A DNA stretch of 64,000 bases from Sphingobacterium sp. UGAL515B_05 (GTDB lineage Bacteria; Bacteroidota; Bacteroidia; Sphingobacteriales; Sphingobacteriaceae): assembly GCF_033097525.1 (NCBI RefSeq), contig NZ_CP109907.1, forward strand, positions 1,054,001 through 1,118,000, in the 5' to 3' direction. The position numbers and the translations under genes are program-made. Position 1 is the stretch's first letter, and each line of letters begins with the position of its first letter. The notes under the pieces were generated by a model. It ran no database searches. It saw nothing but the letters and a program-made list of their open reading frames with translations, and was not told the DNA's origin. This document shows, piece after piece, positions 36,650 to 47,067 of the stretch.

Positions 36650-38443
36650 ATGATACCATCAATCAAGCGACTACTGATTTTGTCATTATTGCTATTCAGT
36701 ATTTCGGCCAAACTATTTGCACAAACTTCTGAAAAAGCCTCTTGGTTTAAAGATGCCCGCTTTGGCATGTTCATTCATTGGGGACTATACAGTGCGGCAG
36801 AAGGCATGTGGAAGGGTGAGCCTTTACGTTATATGAATAACTATGCCGAGTGGTTAAGATATCGCAACCGCGTTTCCAAAGAAGAGTACGGTACCTTGGC
36901 AAAACGTTTCGACTGGAGTAAAATAGATCCTGAGCAATGGGTTCTTCTAGCAAAAGAGGCTGGGATGAAATATATCATCATCACCGCCAAACATCATGAT
37001 GGTGTTGCCCTTTGGGACACAAAAGTTGGTGATTATAGTCTCCCAAAATTGAGTGGTTCCAATCGGGATGTCATCAAAGATATCGCAGAGGCCTGTAGAA
37101 AACACGGCATGAAATTAGGTTTCTATTATTCCCATTGGATTGACTGGGAACATCCATACGGCTGGAATCATCAACAGGAGCTGTCGGGACATGTTACCGA
37201 TGCCCAATACAATCAATATTGGCAGGAAAAAGTTATCCCTCAACTTCGCGAACTGATGACCAACTATGGCGACATTGCCTTGATATGGTTCGACATGTGG
37301 ATCCCTTATCAAAAGTCGATCATTAAAAAAGAACAATTACTACAGGTTGTCAAACTGATCCGTGAACTACAGCCTAGTTGCCTGATTAATTCACGTCTAG
37401 GTCTTCCTACGGATGCGGAGAATGTGGATTTTGAGACATTAGGAGATAACCAATTTGGCAGCAATTACATTAACCATCCATGGGAGACACCGGGCACCAT
37501 CGCGCATTCATGGGGTTACAACGGTCAGGAGAATGAATGGAAATCGACCAGTCAAATTTTCCAGTCATTAATCTCCAATGTAAGTCTCAACGGGGGCTTC
37601 ACCTTAAATATCGGGCCACGCGCCAACGGAACAGTTCCCTACGAAAGTGTCAGTCGTCTGCACGAAGTTGGAAATTGGCTAAACAGCTATGGAGCGGGCA
37701 TCTATGGCAGTACCGGACTTGATCTCAAAAACAACCATTTCGATTGGGGTTACCTCACGACCAAAAAAGAAGGGCAAAAAACAGTCGTATATGCGCACGT
37801 CTTTAATTGGCCCTTAGATCATACACTTCGGATTACAGGAATCAAATCGACCCCAGAACAGGTTTCACTGATGAAGGGAAGTGTATCTACGGCGCTAAAA
37901 TTTGATCAAAGCCTCAGTCTAATCCATATCCAATTACCCGACGCGCAACCTGATCATTATGTTTCAGAAGTTAAATTGATTTTTAACGGTCCGCTGGAAT
38001 TGGACAAAAATACAGTCCCGGAATCGACCTTTGGTGGCTTTTCCCTGAAATCAACCAATAGCCTCAACCAAGGACTCAAAATTGTACGCTATAACGGGAA
38101 AAATCCAACGCATGCGATCCTGACGGGTGATACGAAGATTGATTGGGAGGTAACCATCCCTGAAGCGGGCGTCTACTCACTCGATCTCTCAGCGCATAAT
38201 CCCAATAAACAAAACAGTGTTTTTGAAGTCAGTACTGCCAACCAGCAGTTGAAAGGAAGCTTTGCCCCTACAAACAAAATGGTGGTTGAGCCCAATGAAA
38301 ACAACTATACAGAAGAATTTGTCGAAAACCGTATCGGTAAATTTAAATTCGATAAGCCCGGAAAATATGTCGTAACCTTTAAAAGTAAAGAATTACAGCC
38401 ACTTTGGTTTAACTGGATTTGGCTCGAAAAAAGTAAGAATTAA
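36650..38443 (+). CDS. Alpha-L-fucosidase, GH29
   Basis: The 597-residue enzyme has a signal peptide (about 1-24) and a GH29 catalytic barrel: WFKDARFGMFIHWGLYS with H44, IITAKHHDGVALWDT with H115 and H116, and the nucleophile D215 in ALIWFDMW. NINGG-type family context continues with VSLNGGFTLNIGPRANG. The C-terminal part (about 350-597) has beta-sandwich domains, the last resembling a carbohydrate-binding module. It removes alpha-L-fucose from glycans, probably in the periplasm. It sits after the terminator of the ECF operon with a 164-base gap and is likely transcribed alone; a functional tie to the phosphatase locus is not shown. Confidence 0.93.
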   Translation: MIPSIKRLLILSLLLFSISAKLFAQTSEKASWFKDARFGMFIHWGLYSAAEGMWKGEPLRYMNNYAEWLRYRNRVSKEEYGTLAKRFDWSKIDPEQWVLLAKEAGMKYIIITAKHHDGVALWDTKVGDYSLPKLSGSNRDVIKDIAEACRKHGMKLGFYYSHWIDWEHPYGWNHQQELSGHVTDAQYNQYWQEKVIPQLRELMTNYGDIALIWFDMWIPYQKSIIKKEQLLQVVKLIRELQPSCLINSRLGLPTDAENVDFETLGDNQFGSNYINHPWETPGTIAHSWGYNGQENEWKSTSQIFQSLISNVSLNGGFTLNIGPRANGTVPYESVSRLHEVGNWLNSYGAGIYGSTGLDLKNNHFDWGYLTTKKEGQKTVVYAHVFNWPLDHTLRITGIKSTPEQVSLMKGSVSTALKFDQSLSLIHIQLPDAQPDHYVSEVKLIFNGPLELDKNTVPESTFGGFSLKSTNSLNQGLKIVRYNGKNPTHAILTGDTKIDWEVTIPEAGVYSLDLSAHNPNKQNSVFEVSTANQQLKGSFAPTNKMVVEPNENNYTEEFVENRIGKFKFDKPGKYVVTFKSKELQPLWFNWIWLEKSKN

Positions 38444-38478
38444 ACATAAGTTCCTAGGTACAGAAGATGTAAAATACC

Positions 38479-38518
38479 AGCAAGCAGATTACTATGCACA
38501 CATAACAATCTGCTTGCT
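38479..38518 (+). terminator. Hairpin after the fucosidase gene
   Basis: A perfect 12-bp stem (38479-38490 with 38507-38518, AGCAAGCAGATT and its complement) has a 16-base loop. The 3' flank is only moderately T-rich, so termination is likely but not certain. Confidence 0.65.
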
Positions 38519-38613
38519 AGTAATTTATACAAAAAGTTACATATTTTAATATTTATTTATTATTTTGGGGTAAAAGTTACCAATTTTGCAAATAGGGGCT
38601 AACAAGCCACTTA

Positions 38614-40551
38614 ATGCTTATAAATGAGAAAATTAACCCTAAACATTGTTGGATAATGCATCTGCAACGGGACTCCTTATCTGTGCTTTCTGACCAAACT
38701 GTAAATACAAGGTTGGAAGGATTAATCACGACCGCAGAAGACGGTACTATTCTACAGTTTAACAAACGTGCGCAGGAGCTTTTTGCCCTTAAAACCACAA
38801 AAGAGATCAATAAGATACATGAGCTAACAACATTTTATACCGCAGATGATCTTTCGATACTACCGCCCACAGAAACACCATTTTTCATCGCCCTTTCAAA
38901 AAACCAAAACCAAGACGAAATTATCCTAGGACGAAAAGAAGACCAAGGATTCAGCTGGTACCAATTCAATATACATTTTATTGTCGAAGACAATAAAAAA
39001 GGTCTTCTGATTTCGTTTATCGATGTATCCAAACTGGTCAATAAAATTCACATACTGAAGGATAAACAGGAACAACTTCAACTACTTGTCGCCTCATTAA
39101 ATGACATCGTATTTGAGGTAACAGATACGGGGATATTTAAAAACTATTGGACCAATAATCCCGAACTCCTGTTTTATAGGCCAGAAGAATTTTTGAACAA
39201 GAGTCTAACTGAACTTTTTCCTCCTGATCTAGCTATCCCTACCGTCCAATTGATACAAAATTCATTAAAATTGGACCGCGAACTTAAAATGGACTTTCAA
39301 TCCAACTTAAAAGAGCACAAAGACAAATGGTACCGTCTACAGATAAAGCCGATACATAGGGCGCAAAACCGCGTAGCCTTGGTTATCTCGGATATTACAA
39401 AACAAGTCGAGTCCAATGAAAAGAGTAAATTCAATGAACACAAGTTTAATCAAGCATTTTATTTATCTGGCCTGGGAATCTCTTTGACGAGCCTCGAAGG
39501 TTATTGTATAGAATCTAATAAGATGTTAACCAAAATTCTTGGTTATTCTCATGAAGAAATGTCCAAAACAAAGTTTACGGATAGAACACACCCAGACGAT
39601 ATAGACAAAGACGTTGAACTTAGAGCAAAACTTGTCAGGGGTGAAATCGAAGCATTTACGCTTCAAAAACGCTATCTACATAAATTAGGGCATTTTGTAT
39701 GGTGTTCTGTAACGGTTGCTGCAGTTTTTGATAATGCCAATGCCGCACAATTTCTGATCGTCCAGGTTCAGGATATCTCAGAATCAAAAAAGAATATCGA
39801 AATCCTAAAAAGACAAAAGATTGAATCGGATCTAGTCAAAATAGATCTTGAAACCAAAATACGACAACTGGAAGAATTTGCGAACATCCTCGCTCATGAT
39901 CTCAAGGGCCCGCTCAGCAATATACAGATGCTTATTGACGAAATCAAGGTAACGGATGATGAAAAAATAAAGGCTAATTTTATGAACCTTTTGCATGTGA
40001 GCAGTAATGACCTGAATGAAACATTGCATGATCTTGGCGGAATACTTGATATCAGGTCAAACGATTCACTGATTTACGAAAAATGCGATTTTTTAGACAT
40101 ATTCAAAAAGGTACAACAGCAATTTATTGAGGAAATACAGCAAAAAAATGCGACTATTTCGGTTGAATTTAATGTGAAAGATATCTATTATCCTAAGATC
40201 TATCTAGAAAGTATCTTAAGTAATCTGCTGAGTAATGCACTTCGATTTACAGCAACAAATAGAGCCCCAAAAATCGAAATACATACCCATCTTGAGCCAG
40301 AAGGAACATTATTAACGGTGAAAGACAATGGGTTGGGCATTAACCTGCCAAAGTACAAATCTGAGTTATTTATGTTCAAAAAGGTTTTCCACCGTGGATT
40401 TGAGAGTAAAGGTGTCGGACTGTTTCTCATTAGATATCAGATCGAATCATTGGGTGGAAAGATCGATGTACAAAGTGAAATCAATACTGGAAGCACATTT
40501 TATGTCAAGTTCCTGGAAAAAATATATACCAATACGCTGATACAACAATAA
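38614..40551 (+). CDS. PAS-domain sensor histidine kinase, soluble
   Basis: The 645-residue kinase has no signal peptide or membrane segment. PAS-like domains occupy about 25-140, 150-275 and 280-405 (the last with LGYSHEEMSKTKFTDRTHPD, a typical PAS_3 pattern). The HisKA helix has the phosphoacceptor H428 in NILAHDLKGPLSN, and the ATPase domain has the N box ILSNLLSNALRFT, the G1 box KDNGLGI and the G2 box GVGLFLIRYQIES. It probably senses a cytoplasmic cue. A single-domain response regulator follows 149 bases downstream and is the likely phosphate acceptor. An ATG at 38656 is an alternative start. Confidence 0.93.
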   Translation: MLINEKINPKHCWIMHLQRDSLSVLSDQTVNTRLEGLITTAEDGTILQFNKRAQELFALKTTKEINKIHELTTFYTADDLSILPPTETPFFIALSKNQNQDEIILGRKEDQGFSWYQFNIHFIVEDNKKGLLISFIDVSKLVNKIHILKDKQEQLQLLVASLNDIVFEVTDTGIFKNYWTNNPELLFYRPEEFLNKSLTELFPPDLAIPTVQLIQNSLKLDRELKMDFQSNLKEHKDKWYRLQIKPIHRAQNRVALVISDITKQVESNEKSKFNEHKFNQAFYLSGLGISLTSLEGYCIESNKMLTKILGYSHEEMSKTKFTDRTHPDDIDKDVELRAKLVRGEIEAFTLQKRYLHKLGHFVWCSVTVAAVFDNANAAQFLIVQVQDISESKKNIEILKRQKIESDLVKIDLETKIRQLEEFANILAHDLKGPLSNIQMLIDEIKVTDDEKIKANFMNLLHVSSNDLNETLHDLGGILDIRSNDSLIYEKCDFLDIFKKVQQQFIEEIQQKNATISVEFNVKDIYYPKIYLESILSNLLSNALRFTATNRAPKIEIHTHLEPEGTLLTVKDNGLGINLPKYKSELFMFKKVFHRGFESKGVGLFLIRYQIESLGGKIDVQSEINTGSTFYVKFLEKIYTNTLIQQ

Positions 40552-40700
40552 AGAAGAATAGTGCTCGAAATTTTCGGCTGAAATTGGCCGTTTGGAATTC
40601 TGACCGGAGGACCTCATAAGTGCAAGAAAACAGCACTGTCAATCAACAGCGAAAACGGATTTATTGGCACGATGAAAAACAAACATAAATCTGAAAGACC

Positions 40701-41108
40701 ATGAACCTTGAAACTAAAAGAACGATCATTCTTATTGATGATAATGCTATTTTACGTACCATTTTCGGCCATATGCTACAGGGGTTTACCGAATATGAAA
40801 TTGCCTTTCATGCTTTTAAAAATGCCTTGGACGCATTAGACTTTTTAGACAAAAATGATATTACACAATCGCCGATAAAACCCATACTGTTTGTGGATAT
40901 CAATATGCCTTTCATGACGGGCTGGGAATTAATGGATACACTTGAAAACCGCACCGACTTTATCAAGCACACCAAGATCTTTATTGTCAGTTCCTCAACG
41001 AGTAAAAGCGACCAGGAGCAACTTGCAAACTACCCTTTTATCAGTGGCTTCATCCTGAAACCTTTTGGGAAAGAGTCTATCTATCAGATCTTGAAAGAAA
41101 ACGATTAA
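40701..41108 (+). CDS. Single-domain response regulator
   Basis: The 135-residue protein is a stand-alone receiver domain: the acidic pair D13-D14 in LIDDN, the phosphorylation site D66 in LFVDINMP, the switch serine in FIVSSSTS (about 97-98) and K120 in ILKPFG. There is no output domain, so it probably acts by protein contact or in a phosphorelay. It lies directly after the soluble PAS kinase, its likely partner. A terminator hairpin follows the stop. Confidence 0.94.
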   Translation: MNLETKRTIILIDDNAILRTIFGHMLQGFTEYEIAFHAFKNALDALDFLDKNDITQSPIKPILFVDINMPFMTGWELMDTLENRTDFIKHTKIFIVSSSTSKSDQEQLANYPFISGFILKPFGKESIYQILKEND

Positions 41109-41112
41109 AAAA

Positions 41113-41146
41113 GCCCTCAAAAAGAATTTCACTTATTATTGAGGGC
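41113..41146. terminator. Terminator between response regulator and aminopeptidase P
   Basis: GCCCTCAA (41113-41120) pairs with TTGAGGGC (41139-41146) across an 18-base loop, with A- and T-rich flanks on both sides. It lies in a convergent junction and may serve both genes. Confidence 0.7.
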
Positions 41147-41211
41147 CATTTATTTTGACAACTTATTGTTGTGGAAAGCGGGTGTCCGCTTTCGTTATAC
41201 TTTTTGAACGA

Positions 41212-42987
41212 TTAAATCGCCTGACACTTGTCTGCCAACCAATTCTTTTCCTCAACCGTAAGATGAGTCGATAATTGATCAAATACCCACTGGTTATAGT
41301 TATTTAGCCAGGCAATATGTTTCTTATCCAATAAGGATTTTTCGATTAGATCGGTTGCGATATAACATACGGTTAACGTCTCAAAGTCAAGGAAGTCTCC
41401 AAATTCGGAAGAACCTGCTTTACGGGTCAACACGAGGTTCTCAATGCGAATACCATGTTTACCTACGCGGTATAATCCAGGTTCTATTGATGTAATCATA
41501 CCTGGCTCAACAGCAACATCTATTGCAGCAGCATTGAACACTTGCGGACCTTCGTGTACGTTCAAGAAAAAACCAACACCATGTCCGGTGCCATGTCCGT
41601 AATTGCGTAATGTTTCCCACAATGGACGACGCGTAATCGCATCGATCTGATAACCACGTGTTCCGGTAGGGAATACAGCTTGCGAGCCTTCTATTGTTCC
41701 CTTAAGCACAAGTGTGTAATCCTCTTTCTCCTCCTGCGTCAGCCCCCCAAGCGTTACGACACGTGTAATATCTGTTGTACCCGTGTTATATTGCCCACCC
41801 GAGTCTACCAACAATAAGCCTTTAGATTGTAATATATAGTTTGATTTTTCATTAGCCGAATAATGTGGCAGGGCACCATGATCCAAATATCCAGCAATCG
41901 TCGTGAATGAGACATCAACGAAGCCATCTTGACTTTCGCGGAATTCACGTAATTTGGCTGCGATGGACAATTCAGACAGTTCGCCCGAAGAAACATTTTC
42001 TTCCAACCACTTAAAGAAACGTGTCAAAGCGACCCCGTCTTTTATAAACGTATGGCGGTTATTTTCAATTTCAACTTTATTCTTAATCGCTTTTAAACTT
42101 GTTGAAGGATTTATTTTCTCAACAATCTTCACCTGTTTAGGTACACTGTCGAAAACAGCAAAACAGGTACGCTTAGGGTCAATAAGAACTGAAGCAACAT
42201 TCAATGTAGGAATCGTTGTAAAGATATCTTCATAGGCTGCCACATCTACGCCGTAACCTTTAAGTTCTTCTATTGCATGCGCCGTCAATTTCGAAGGTTC
42301 GATGTAAAGTGTTGCATGTTCAGCAGTGATCAATACAAATCCCAACACAACAGGGTTACAAGGCACATCTTGACCACGGATGTTTAATAACCAGGCTAAA
42401 TCATCCAAAGAGGAGATCAGATGAGCCTCTGTTCTATTCTTTTTCATCTCGGCACGTACCGCCTCAATTTTAGAAACAGTAGACTGCCCCGTGATATCTT
42501 CGGGCAACAGATAAGCCTGCGCCTTGGGTAGCTCTGGTCTACCCACCCAAAGGGATGACAGCAGGTCAACATGACCATCCACTTTAATTTCCAATGGCTC
42601 CAAAGTGTTCTGAACAGATTGAGCGACCAATAAGGAAGCAAGATTGCCATCAAAAGCAACTTTTGAACCCGCAGGCAATTTCTCAGCCAACCAATCGGCA
42701 TATTCCGCAGCTCCCTGAGCTTTCAATTTCACCAATTCAAAACCTGTTCCCTCCAATTGCTCCACAGCTTGTACAAAGTAACGGGAATCTGTCCAAAGAC
42801 CAGCGAAATCTTGTGTGATAGCTAAGGTACCTGCAGACCCGGTAAAACCCGAGGCCCAAGCAATACATTTGTAACGTTCTGGTAAATATTCACTGATATG
42901 AGGATCTGATGACGGAATAATATATCCATCGATTCCTTGAACCTTCATCGCCTCACGAATGGCAGCTAATTTTTCGATATGCTTCAT
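41212..42987 (-). CDS. Aminopeptidase P (Xaa-Pro aminopeptidase), M24B
   Basis: The 591-residue enzyme removes N-terminal residues next to proline. It has two creatinase-like N-terminal domains (about 1-310) and the metallopeptidase pita-bread fold. The metal ligands are visible in order: DSGGQYNTGTTDITR (two aspartates), GHGTGHGVGFFLNVHEGP (histidine), TSIEPGLY (glutamate) and RIENLVL (glutamate). A C-terminal M24_C tail (about 530-591) matches the long eukaryote-like form that is common in Bacteroidota. No signal peptide, so cytosolic. It is transcribed alone. Confidence 0.94.
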   Translation of the reverse strand: MKHIEKLAAIREAMKVQGIDGYIIPSSDPHISEYLPERYKCIAWASGFTGSAGTLAITQDFAGLWTDSRYFVQAVEQLEGTGFELVKLKAQGAAEYADWLAEKLPAGSKVAFDGNLASLLVAQSVQNTLEPLEIKVDGHVDLLSSLWVGRPELPKAQAYLLPEDITGQSTVSKIEAVRAEMKKNRTEAHLISSLDDLAWLLNIRGQDVPCNPVVLGFVLITAEHATLYIEPSKLTAHAIEELKGYGVDVAAYEDIFTTIPTLNVASVLIDPKRTCFAVFDSVPKQVKIVEKINPSTSLKAIKNKVEIENNRHTFIKDGVALTRFFKWLEENVSSGELSELSIAAKLREFRESQDGFVDVSFTTIAGYLDHGALPHYSANEKSNYILQSKGLLLVDSGGQYNTGTTDITRVVTLGGLTQEEKEDYTLVLKGTIEGSQAVFPTGTRGYQIDAITRRPLWETLRNYGHGTGHGVGFFLNVHEGPQVFNAAAIDVAVEPGMITSIEPGLYRVGKHGIRIENLVLTRKAGSSEFGDFLDFETLTVCYIATDLIEKSLLDKKHIAWLNNYNQWVFDQLSTHLTVEEKNWLADKCQAI

Positions 42988-43101
42988 GTCGTCTATACAA
43001 TTTTATGCAAGTTAGGATTTTTTAGGGTCGAATGCCTAACTTTAGGGCAAATAAAACAAACGAAGAATAACGAGCACTTTTTGCTTAAATGATAGCCTCT
43101 G

Positions 43102-43121
43102 CTCGATATATCTCGATATAT
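43102..43121. repeat. Tandem 10-bp repeat between pepP-like and PBP4 genes
   Basis: CTCGATATAT occurs twice head to tail (43102-43111, 43112-43121) in the 247-base divergent gap between aminopeptidase P and PBP4. The length is about one helical turn. It could be a regulator site or chance. Confidence 0.5.
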
Positions 43122-43234
43122 AATTATAAATCCGATAAAATATCCATGATTTCAAAACATGAATTAAAATAACCGTGTTAACAGGATCAACAAAGATAGG
43201 CTGGATATACCATAGAACAATAAAAAGATGCTAT

Positions 43235-44659
43235 ATGAACCAATTTCTGCTAAGTACCATTACTTTTTCCACTTACGCGTTAGCGACCGTTACCACTCCA
43301 CTATTTGCGCAGGATCTTCGCAGTAAAATCCAGGATGCTTTTACGCAGTTTCAAAATCAGGAAAGCCTCAGGAATGGTTTGAGCTCACTGATAGTTTTCG
43401 ATGGAAAAACAGGCCAGACTGTATTCGCGGCAAATGAAAATATTGGACTAGCAACTGCGTCCACCATGAAGGTAATCACTTCCGCGACGGCCCTGGACTT
43501 CCTGGGCAAGAATTTTCAGTTCAAAACAACGCTGTATTATACAGGCGAAATCGACGAGAACGGTGTGTTAAATGGAAATATTGTTGTGACAGGCACCGGA
43601 GACCCGACCTTGGGGAGCTCGCGCTATCCCGAGACACAGGCTGCAACGATATTGAATAAGTGGGTCGCAACGATCCAAAATGCAGGTATCAAAAGTATTC
43701 AAGGGGCTATCATCGCCGATGATCGGCTTTATAATGGCAACCAGCTTCCGGGTGGCTGGATCTGGACTGACATGGGCAACTATTACGGTGCGGGAATTTC
43801 TTCGCTCAACTGGTGTGAAAATGCCTTTGGCATCAATTTTCAGCCAAACACGAAAGTTGGAGCAAAAGCCGAGATCGTCAATTATACAGCACATGTTCCT
43901 TACCTAGAAATTATCAACGAGACAACGACAGGAAAAACCGGCAGTGGTGACAATGTATATGCCTATTCGGCCCCCTATTCGACTAAGATTTTTGTGCGTG
44001 GATCTTACGGACAAGATCTCAAAAAAACAATCGAGCTATCATCGCCGGACCCCGCTTATGACCTCGCTTATCAACTCAACGACGTATTAAACAATAACGG
44101 TATTGTTGCCAGCGAAGGGCCTGCTACTGGGACAAAGATGGATTCAGTCGATGTTTCAAAAAAACAAACCCTGGATATCCACCTATCCCCAACCTTAGAT
44201 AAAATTGTCTACTGGTTTAACCAAAAGAGCATCAATCTCTATGGAGAAGCCCTATTGAAAGCGATCGCTTATACAACAGCGGGTAAAACAGGTACCGACG
44301 ATGGCGCCTATTATATCCAAAAATATTGGAATGCCAAATTAGGCATAAAATCCAGTGAACTCAATAGTATGGATGGTTCGGGACTATCCCCTCAAAATCG
44401 AGTGACCACAGCAGCGATGAATAAGATTATGCAGTATGCACAAAAACAAAGTTGGTACCCTGCTTTCTACGAAAGTCTTCCTACCTATAACAATATGAAG
44501 ATGAAAAGTGGAACAATCGGCGGCGTACTTGGTTATACAGGTGTACATACCAATAAAACAGGACAGTCATTTACCTACACTTTACTGGTTAACAACTATG
44601 CTGGCTCGGCCTCCAGCATGCGTCAACAAATGTTTAAACTGTTGGATGTCCTGAAGTAA
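43235..44659 (+). CDS. dacB: D-alanyl-D-alanine carboxypeptidase/endopeptidase (PBP4-type, S13)
   Basis: From the ATG at 43235 the product has 474 residues with a signal peptide (MNQFLLSTITFSTYALATV); the longer frame from a GTG at 43175 would place polar residues before it. The penicillin-binding motifs are SxxK in LATASTMK (S76, K79), SxN in GISSLNW and KSGT near the C-terminus in MKMKSGTIGG. The large insertion between SxxK and SxN is typical of PBP4. It trims and cleaves peptide crosslinks in the periplasmic peptidoglycan. It is transcribed rightwards, divergent from aminopeptidase P, 93 bases ahead of the malic enzyme gene, which has its own -7 element. Confidence 0.93.
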   Translation: MNQFLLSTITFSTYALATVTTPLFAQDLRSKIQDAFTQFQNQESLRNGLSSLIVFDGKTGQTVFAANENIGLATASTMKVITSATALDFLGKNFQFKTTLYYTGEIDENGVLNGNIVVTGTGDPTLGSSRYPETQAATILNKWVATIQNAGIKSIQGAIIADDRLYNGNQLPGGWIWTDMGNYYGAGISSLNWCENAFGINFQPNTKVGAKAEIVNYTAHVPYLEIINETTTGKTGSGDNVYAYSAPYSTKIFVRGSYGQDLKKTIELSSPDPAYDLAYQLNDVLNNNGIVASEGPATGTKMDSVDVSKKQTLDIHLSPTLDKIVYWFNQKSINLYGEALLKAIAYTTAGKTGTDDGAYYIQKYWNAKLGIKSSELNSMDGSGLSPQNRVTTAAMNKIMQYAQKQSWYPAFYESLPTYNNMKMKSGTIGGVLGYTGVHTNKTGQSFTYTLLVNNYAGSASSMRQQMFKLLDVLK

Positions 44660-44720
44660 CATATTATTGTCTAATTATAATAAGATATTGGCAAATATTT
44701 CCAATTATCAAAAAGAATGA

Positions 44721-44728
44721 TAGATTTG
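44721..44728 (+). promoter_or_regulatory. Bacteroidota -7 element upstream of maeB
   Basis: TAGATTTG is an exact match to TAnnTTTG and lies 24 bases before the maeB start. The nearest upstream TTG is 30 bases away, longer than the usual spacing of about 19-20, so the -33 box is poor. Confidence 0.5.
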
Positions 44729-44752
44729 TAGCCTTAAATTAATAAAATCGTA

Positions 44753-47035
44753 ATGAGTAACACTAATCGTAAACAGGCAGCGTTAAACTACCACGCAATG
44801 GGTAGACCTGGTAAAATAGCTGTTGTTCCGACCAAACCAACAAATTCGCAAAGAGACTTATCATTAGCATATTCTCCAGGTGTAGCGGAGCCATGTTTGG
44901 CTATTGCTGAGAACAAAGAAGATGCTTATAAATATACCGCAAAAGGAAACCTTGTTGCTGTTATCAGTAATGGTACAGCAGTATTGGGCTTAGGCGATAT
45001 CGGCGCCCAAGCTGGTAAACCAGTTATGGAAGGTAAGGGTTTATTATTTAAAATTTTTGCCGACATTGATGTATTTGACATCGAAGTAGACACCAAAAAT
45101 GTCGATGAGTTTGTCAACATTGTCAAAGCATTGGAGCCTACTTTTGGAGGGATCAACCTGGAAGATATCAAAGCACCGGAATGTTTTGAAATCGAACGCC
45201 GTCTAAAAGAAGAAATGAACATCCCAGTGATGCACGATGATCAACATGGTACGGCAATCATCTCAGGTGCAGCATTGATCAACGCCTGTGAAATTATCGG
45301 TAAAGATATTTCAAAAGTAAAAATCGTCGTCAATGGTGCTGGAGCAGCTGCAATGTCGTGTACAGCCATGTATATTTCAGTAGGTGCCAGCAAAGAAAAT
45401 ATTGTGATGCTGGATAGTAAAGGTGTAATCCGTACTGATAGAGAAAATCTAGACAGCATGAAAGCACAATATGCAACAGATCGCGATATTCGCACCCTGG
45501 CAGATGCTGTAAAAGATTCGGATGTATTTATCGGTCTATCGGCAGCAGACGTCATGTCGGCAGAGATGTTGTTATCGATGGCTCCAAACCCAATTGTATT
45601 GGCAATGGCAAATCCAAATCCTGAGATTGCTTACGATTTGGCGATGGCAACACGAAACGATATTATCATGGGTACAGGTCGTTCAGATTATCCCAACCAA
45701 GTAAACAATGTATTGGGTTTCCCATATATCTTCCGTGGTGCTTTGGATGTACGTGCAACAGCAATTAACGAGGAAATGAAAATTGCCGCAGTGCGTGCAA
45801 TTGCAGATTTGGCGAAACAACCTGTTCCAGAAGAAGTAAATCAAGCCTATAACACGAGCAATTTAAAATTCTCGGAAGAATATATCATTCCAAAACCTAC
45901 CGATCCGCGTTTGATCACTGAAGTTTCCATGGCTGTTGCAAAAGCTGCCATCGCATCAGGTGTAGCAAAGACCGTAATCGAAGATTGGGATCAATACAGC
46001 GATGCGCTACGTAAACGTCTTGGTAAAGATGATGCGATTATGCGCAATTTAACTATGGCTGCTAAAAGAGATCCTAAACGTGTTGTCTTTGCAGAAGCAG
46101 ACAATTACAAAACGTTGCGTGCGGCACAGATTGTTAAAGAAGAAGGTATTGCAATTCCGATTCTTTTAGGTAGAAGAGATAAAATCGAACGTTTAATCAA
46201 AGAATATGCTTTTGAATTGGATGGTCTTGAAATTATCGACCCAGTTGCTGAAGTCGACAGCGAAACGGAGCGTTCGAAGAAATTTATTGAGCATCTATAC
46301 ATCAAAAGACAACGCCGTGGTATATCAAAATACGATGCCCGTAAGTTGATGTACGACCGCAACTATTTTGGTGCCTCTTTAGTGGAATTTGGTGAAGCTG
46401 ATACCCTAATTTCCGGTATGACCAAAAATTATGCAAATACAATCCGTCCGGCATTACATGTAATCGGCGCGAAACCAGGCAGCCGTGTCGCAGGTATGTA
46501 CATGATGCTAACTAAAAAAGGACCAATCTTCATGGGTGATACAACCGTGAATGAAGACCCTACAGCACAAGAATTAGCAGACATTACCCTGTTACTGGAT
46601 AAAGCTGTGAAACGCATGAACATTCAGCCACGTATTGCATTACTATCTTACTCTAATTTTGGTTCAAGTGAAGGAAAAACGCCAACAAAAGTGAGAGCAG
46701 CAGCGCAGATTCTACACGATCAACATCCAGAGATTATTGCTGATGGTGATTTACAAGCAAACTTCGCCCTAAACAGCGAAATGTTGACAGCAAACTTCCC
46801 TTTCAGCTGCTTAAATGGAAAATCTGCAAATACACTCGTATTTCCTAATTTGGAGTCCGGAAATATCGCTTATAAATTATTGCAAGAAGTTGGTGAAGCT
46901 GAGGCTGTAGGTCCAATCCTTTTGGGTATGAACAAACCGATTCACGTATTGCAATTGGACAGCTCTGTGCGCGAAATCGTCAATATGGTTACCATTGCCG
47001 TAGTAGATGTACAAGCACATCTTAAAAATTTATAG
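44753..47035 (+). CDS. maeB: NADP-dependent malic enzyme fused to phosphotransacetylase-like domain
   Basis: The 760-residue protein has a malic enzyme half (about 1-430): [13 protein letters not shown], then [19 protein letters not shown] and the nucleotide-binding [11 protein letters not shown]. The second half (about 440-760) is a phosphate acetyltransferase-like domain with [16 protein letters not shown] and [11 protein letters not shown]. It converts malate to pyruvate and CO2 with reduction of NADP; the C-terminal domain is usually regulatory rather than catalytic in this fusion. It is followed by ruvA after 32 bases. Confidence 0.96.
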   Translation: MSNTNRKQAALNYHAMGRPGKIAVVPTKPTNSQRDLSLAYSPGVAEPCLAIAENKEDAYKYTAKGNLVAVISNGTAVLGLGDIGAQAGKPVMEGKGLLFKIFADIDVFDIEVDTKNVDEFVNIVKALEPTFGGINLEDIKAPECFEIERRLKEEMNIPVMHDDQHGTAIISGAALINACEIIGKDISKVKIVVNGAGAAAMSCTAMYISVGASKENIVMLDSKGVIRTDRENLDSMKAQYATDRDIRTLADAVKDSDVFIGLSAADVMSAEMLLSMAPNPIVLAMANPNPEIAYDLAMATRNDIIMGTGRSDYPNQVNNVLGFPYIFRGALDVRATAINEEMKIAAVRAIADLAKQPVPEEVNQAYNTSNLKFSEEYIIPKPTDPRLITEVSMAVAKAAIASGVAKTVIEDWDQYSDALRKRLGKDDAIMRNLTMAAKRDPKRVVFAEADNYKTLRAAQIVKEEGIAIPILLGRRDKIERLIKEYAFELDGLEIIDPVAEVDSETERSKKFIEHLYIKRQRRGISKYDARKLMYDRNYFGASLVEFGEADTLISGMTKNYANTIRPALHVIGAKPGSRVAGMYMMLTKKGPIFMGDTTVNEDPTAQELADITLLLDKAVKRMNIQPRIALLSYSNFGSSEGKTPTKVRAAAQILHDQHPEIIADGDLQANFALNSEMLTANFPFSCLNGKSANTLVFPNLESGNIAYKLLQEVGEAEAVGPILLGMNKPIHVLQLDSSVREIVNMVTIAVVDVQAHLKNL

Positions 47036-47067
47036 AATCGCTTAAAATCTTCCTATATTCGTATACT

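Noticed and set aside
43175..43234. N-terminal extension of PBP4 from a GTG
   Set aside because: Would bury the signal peptide behind 20 polar and basic residues.
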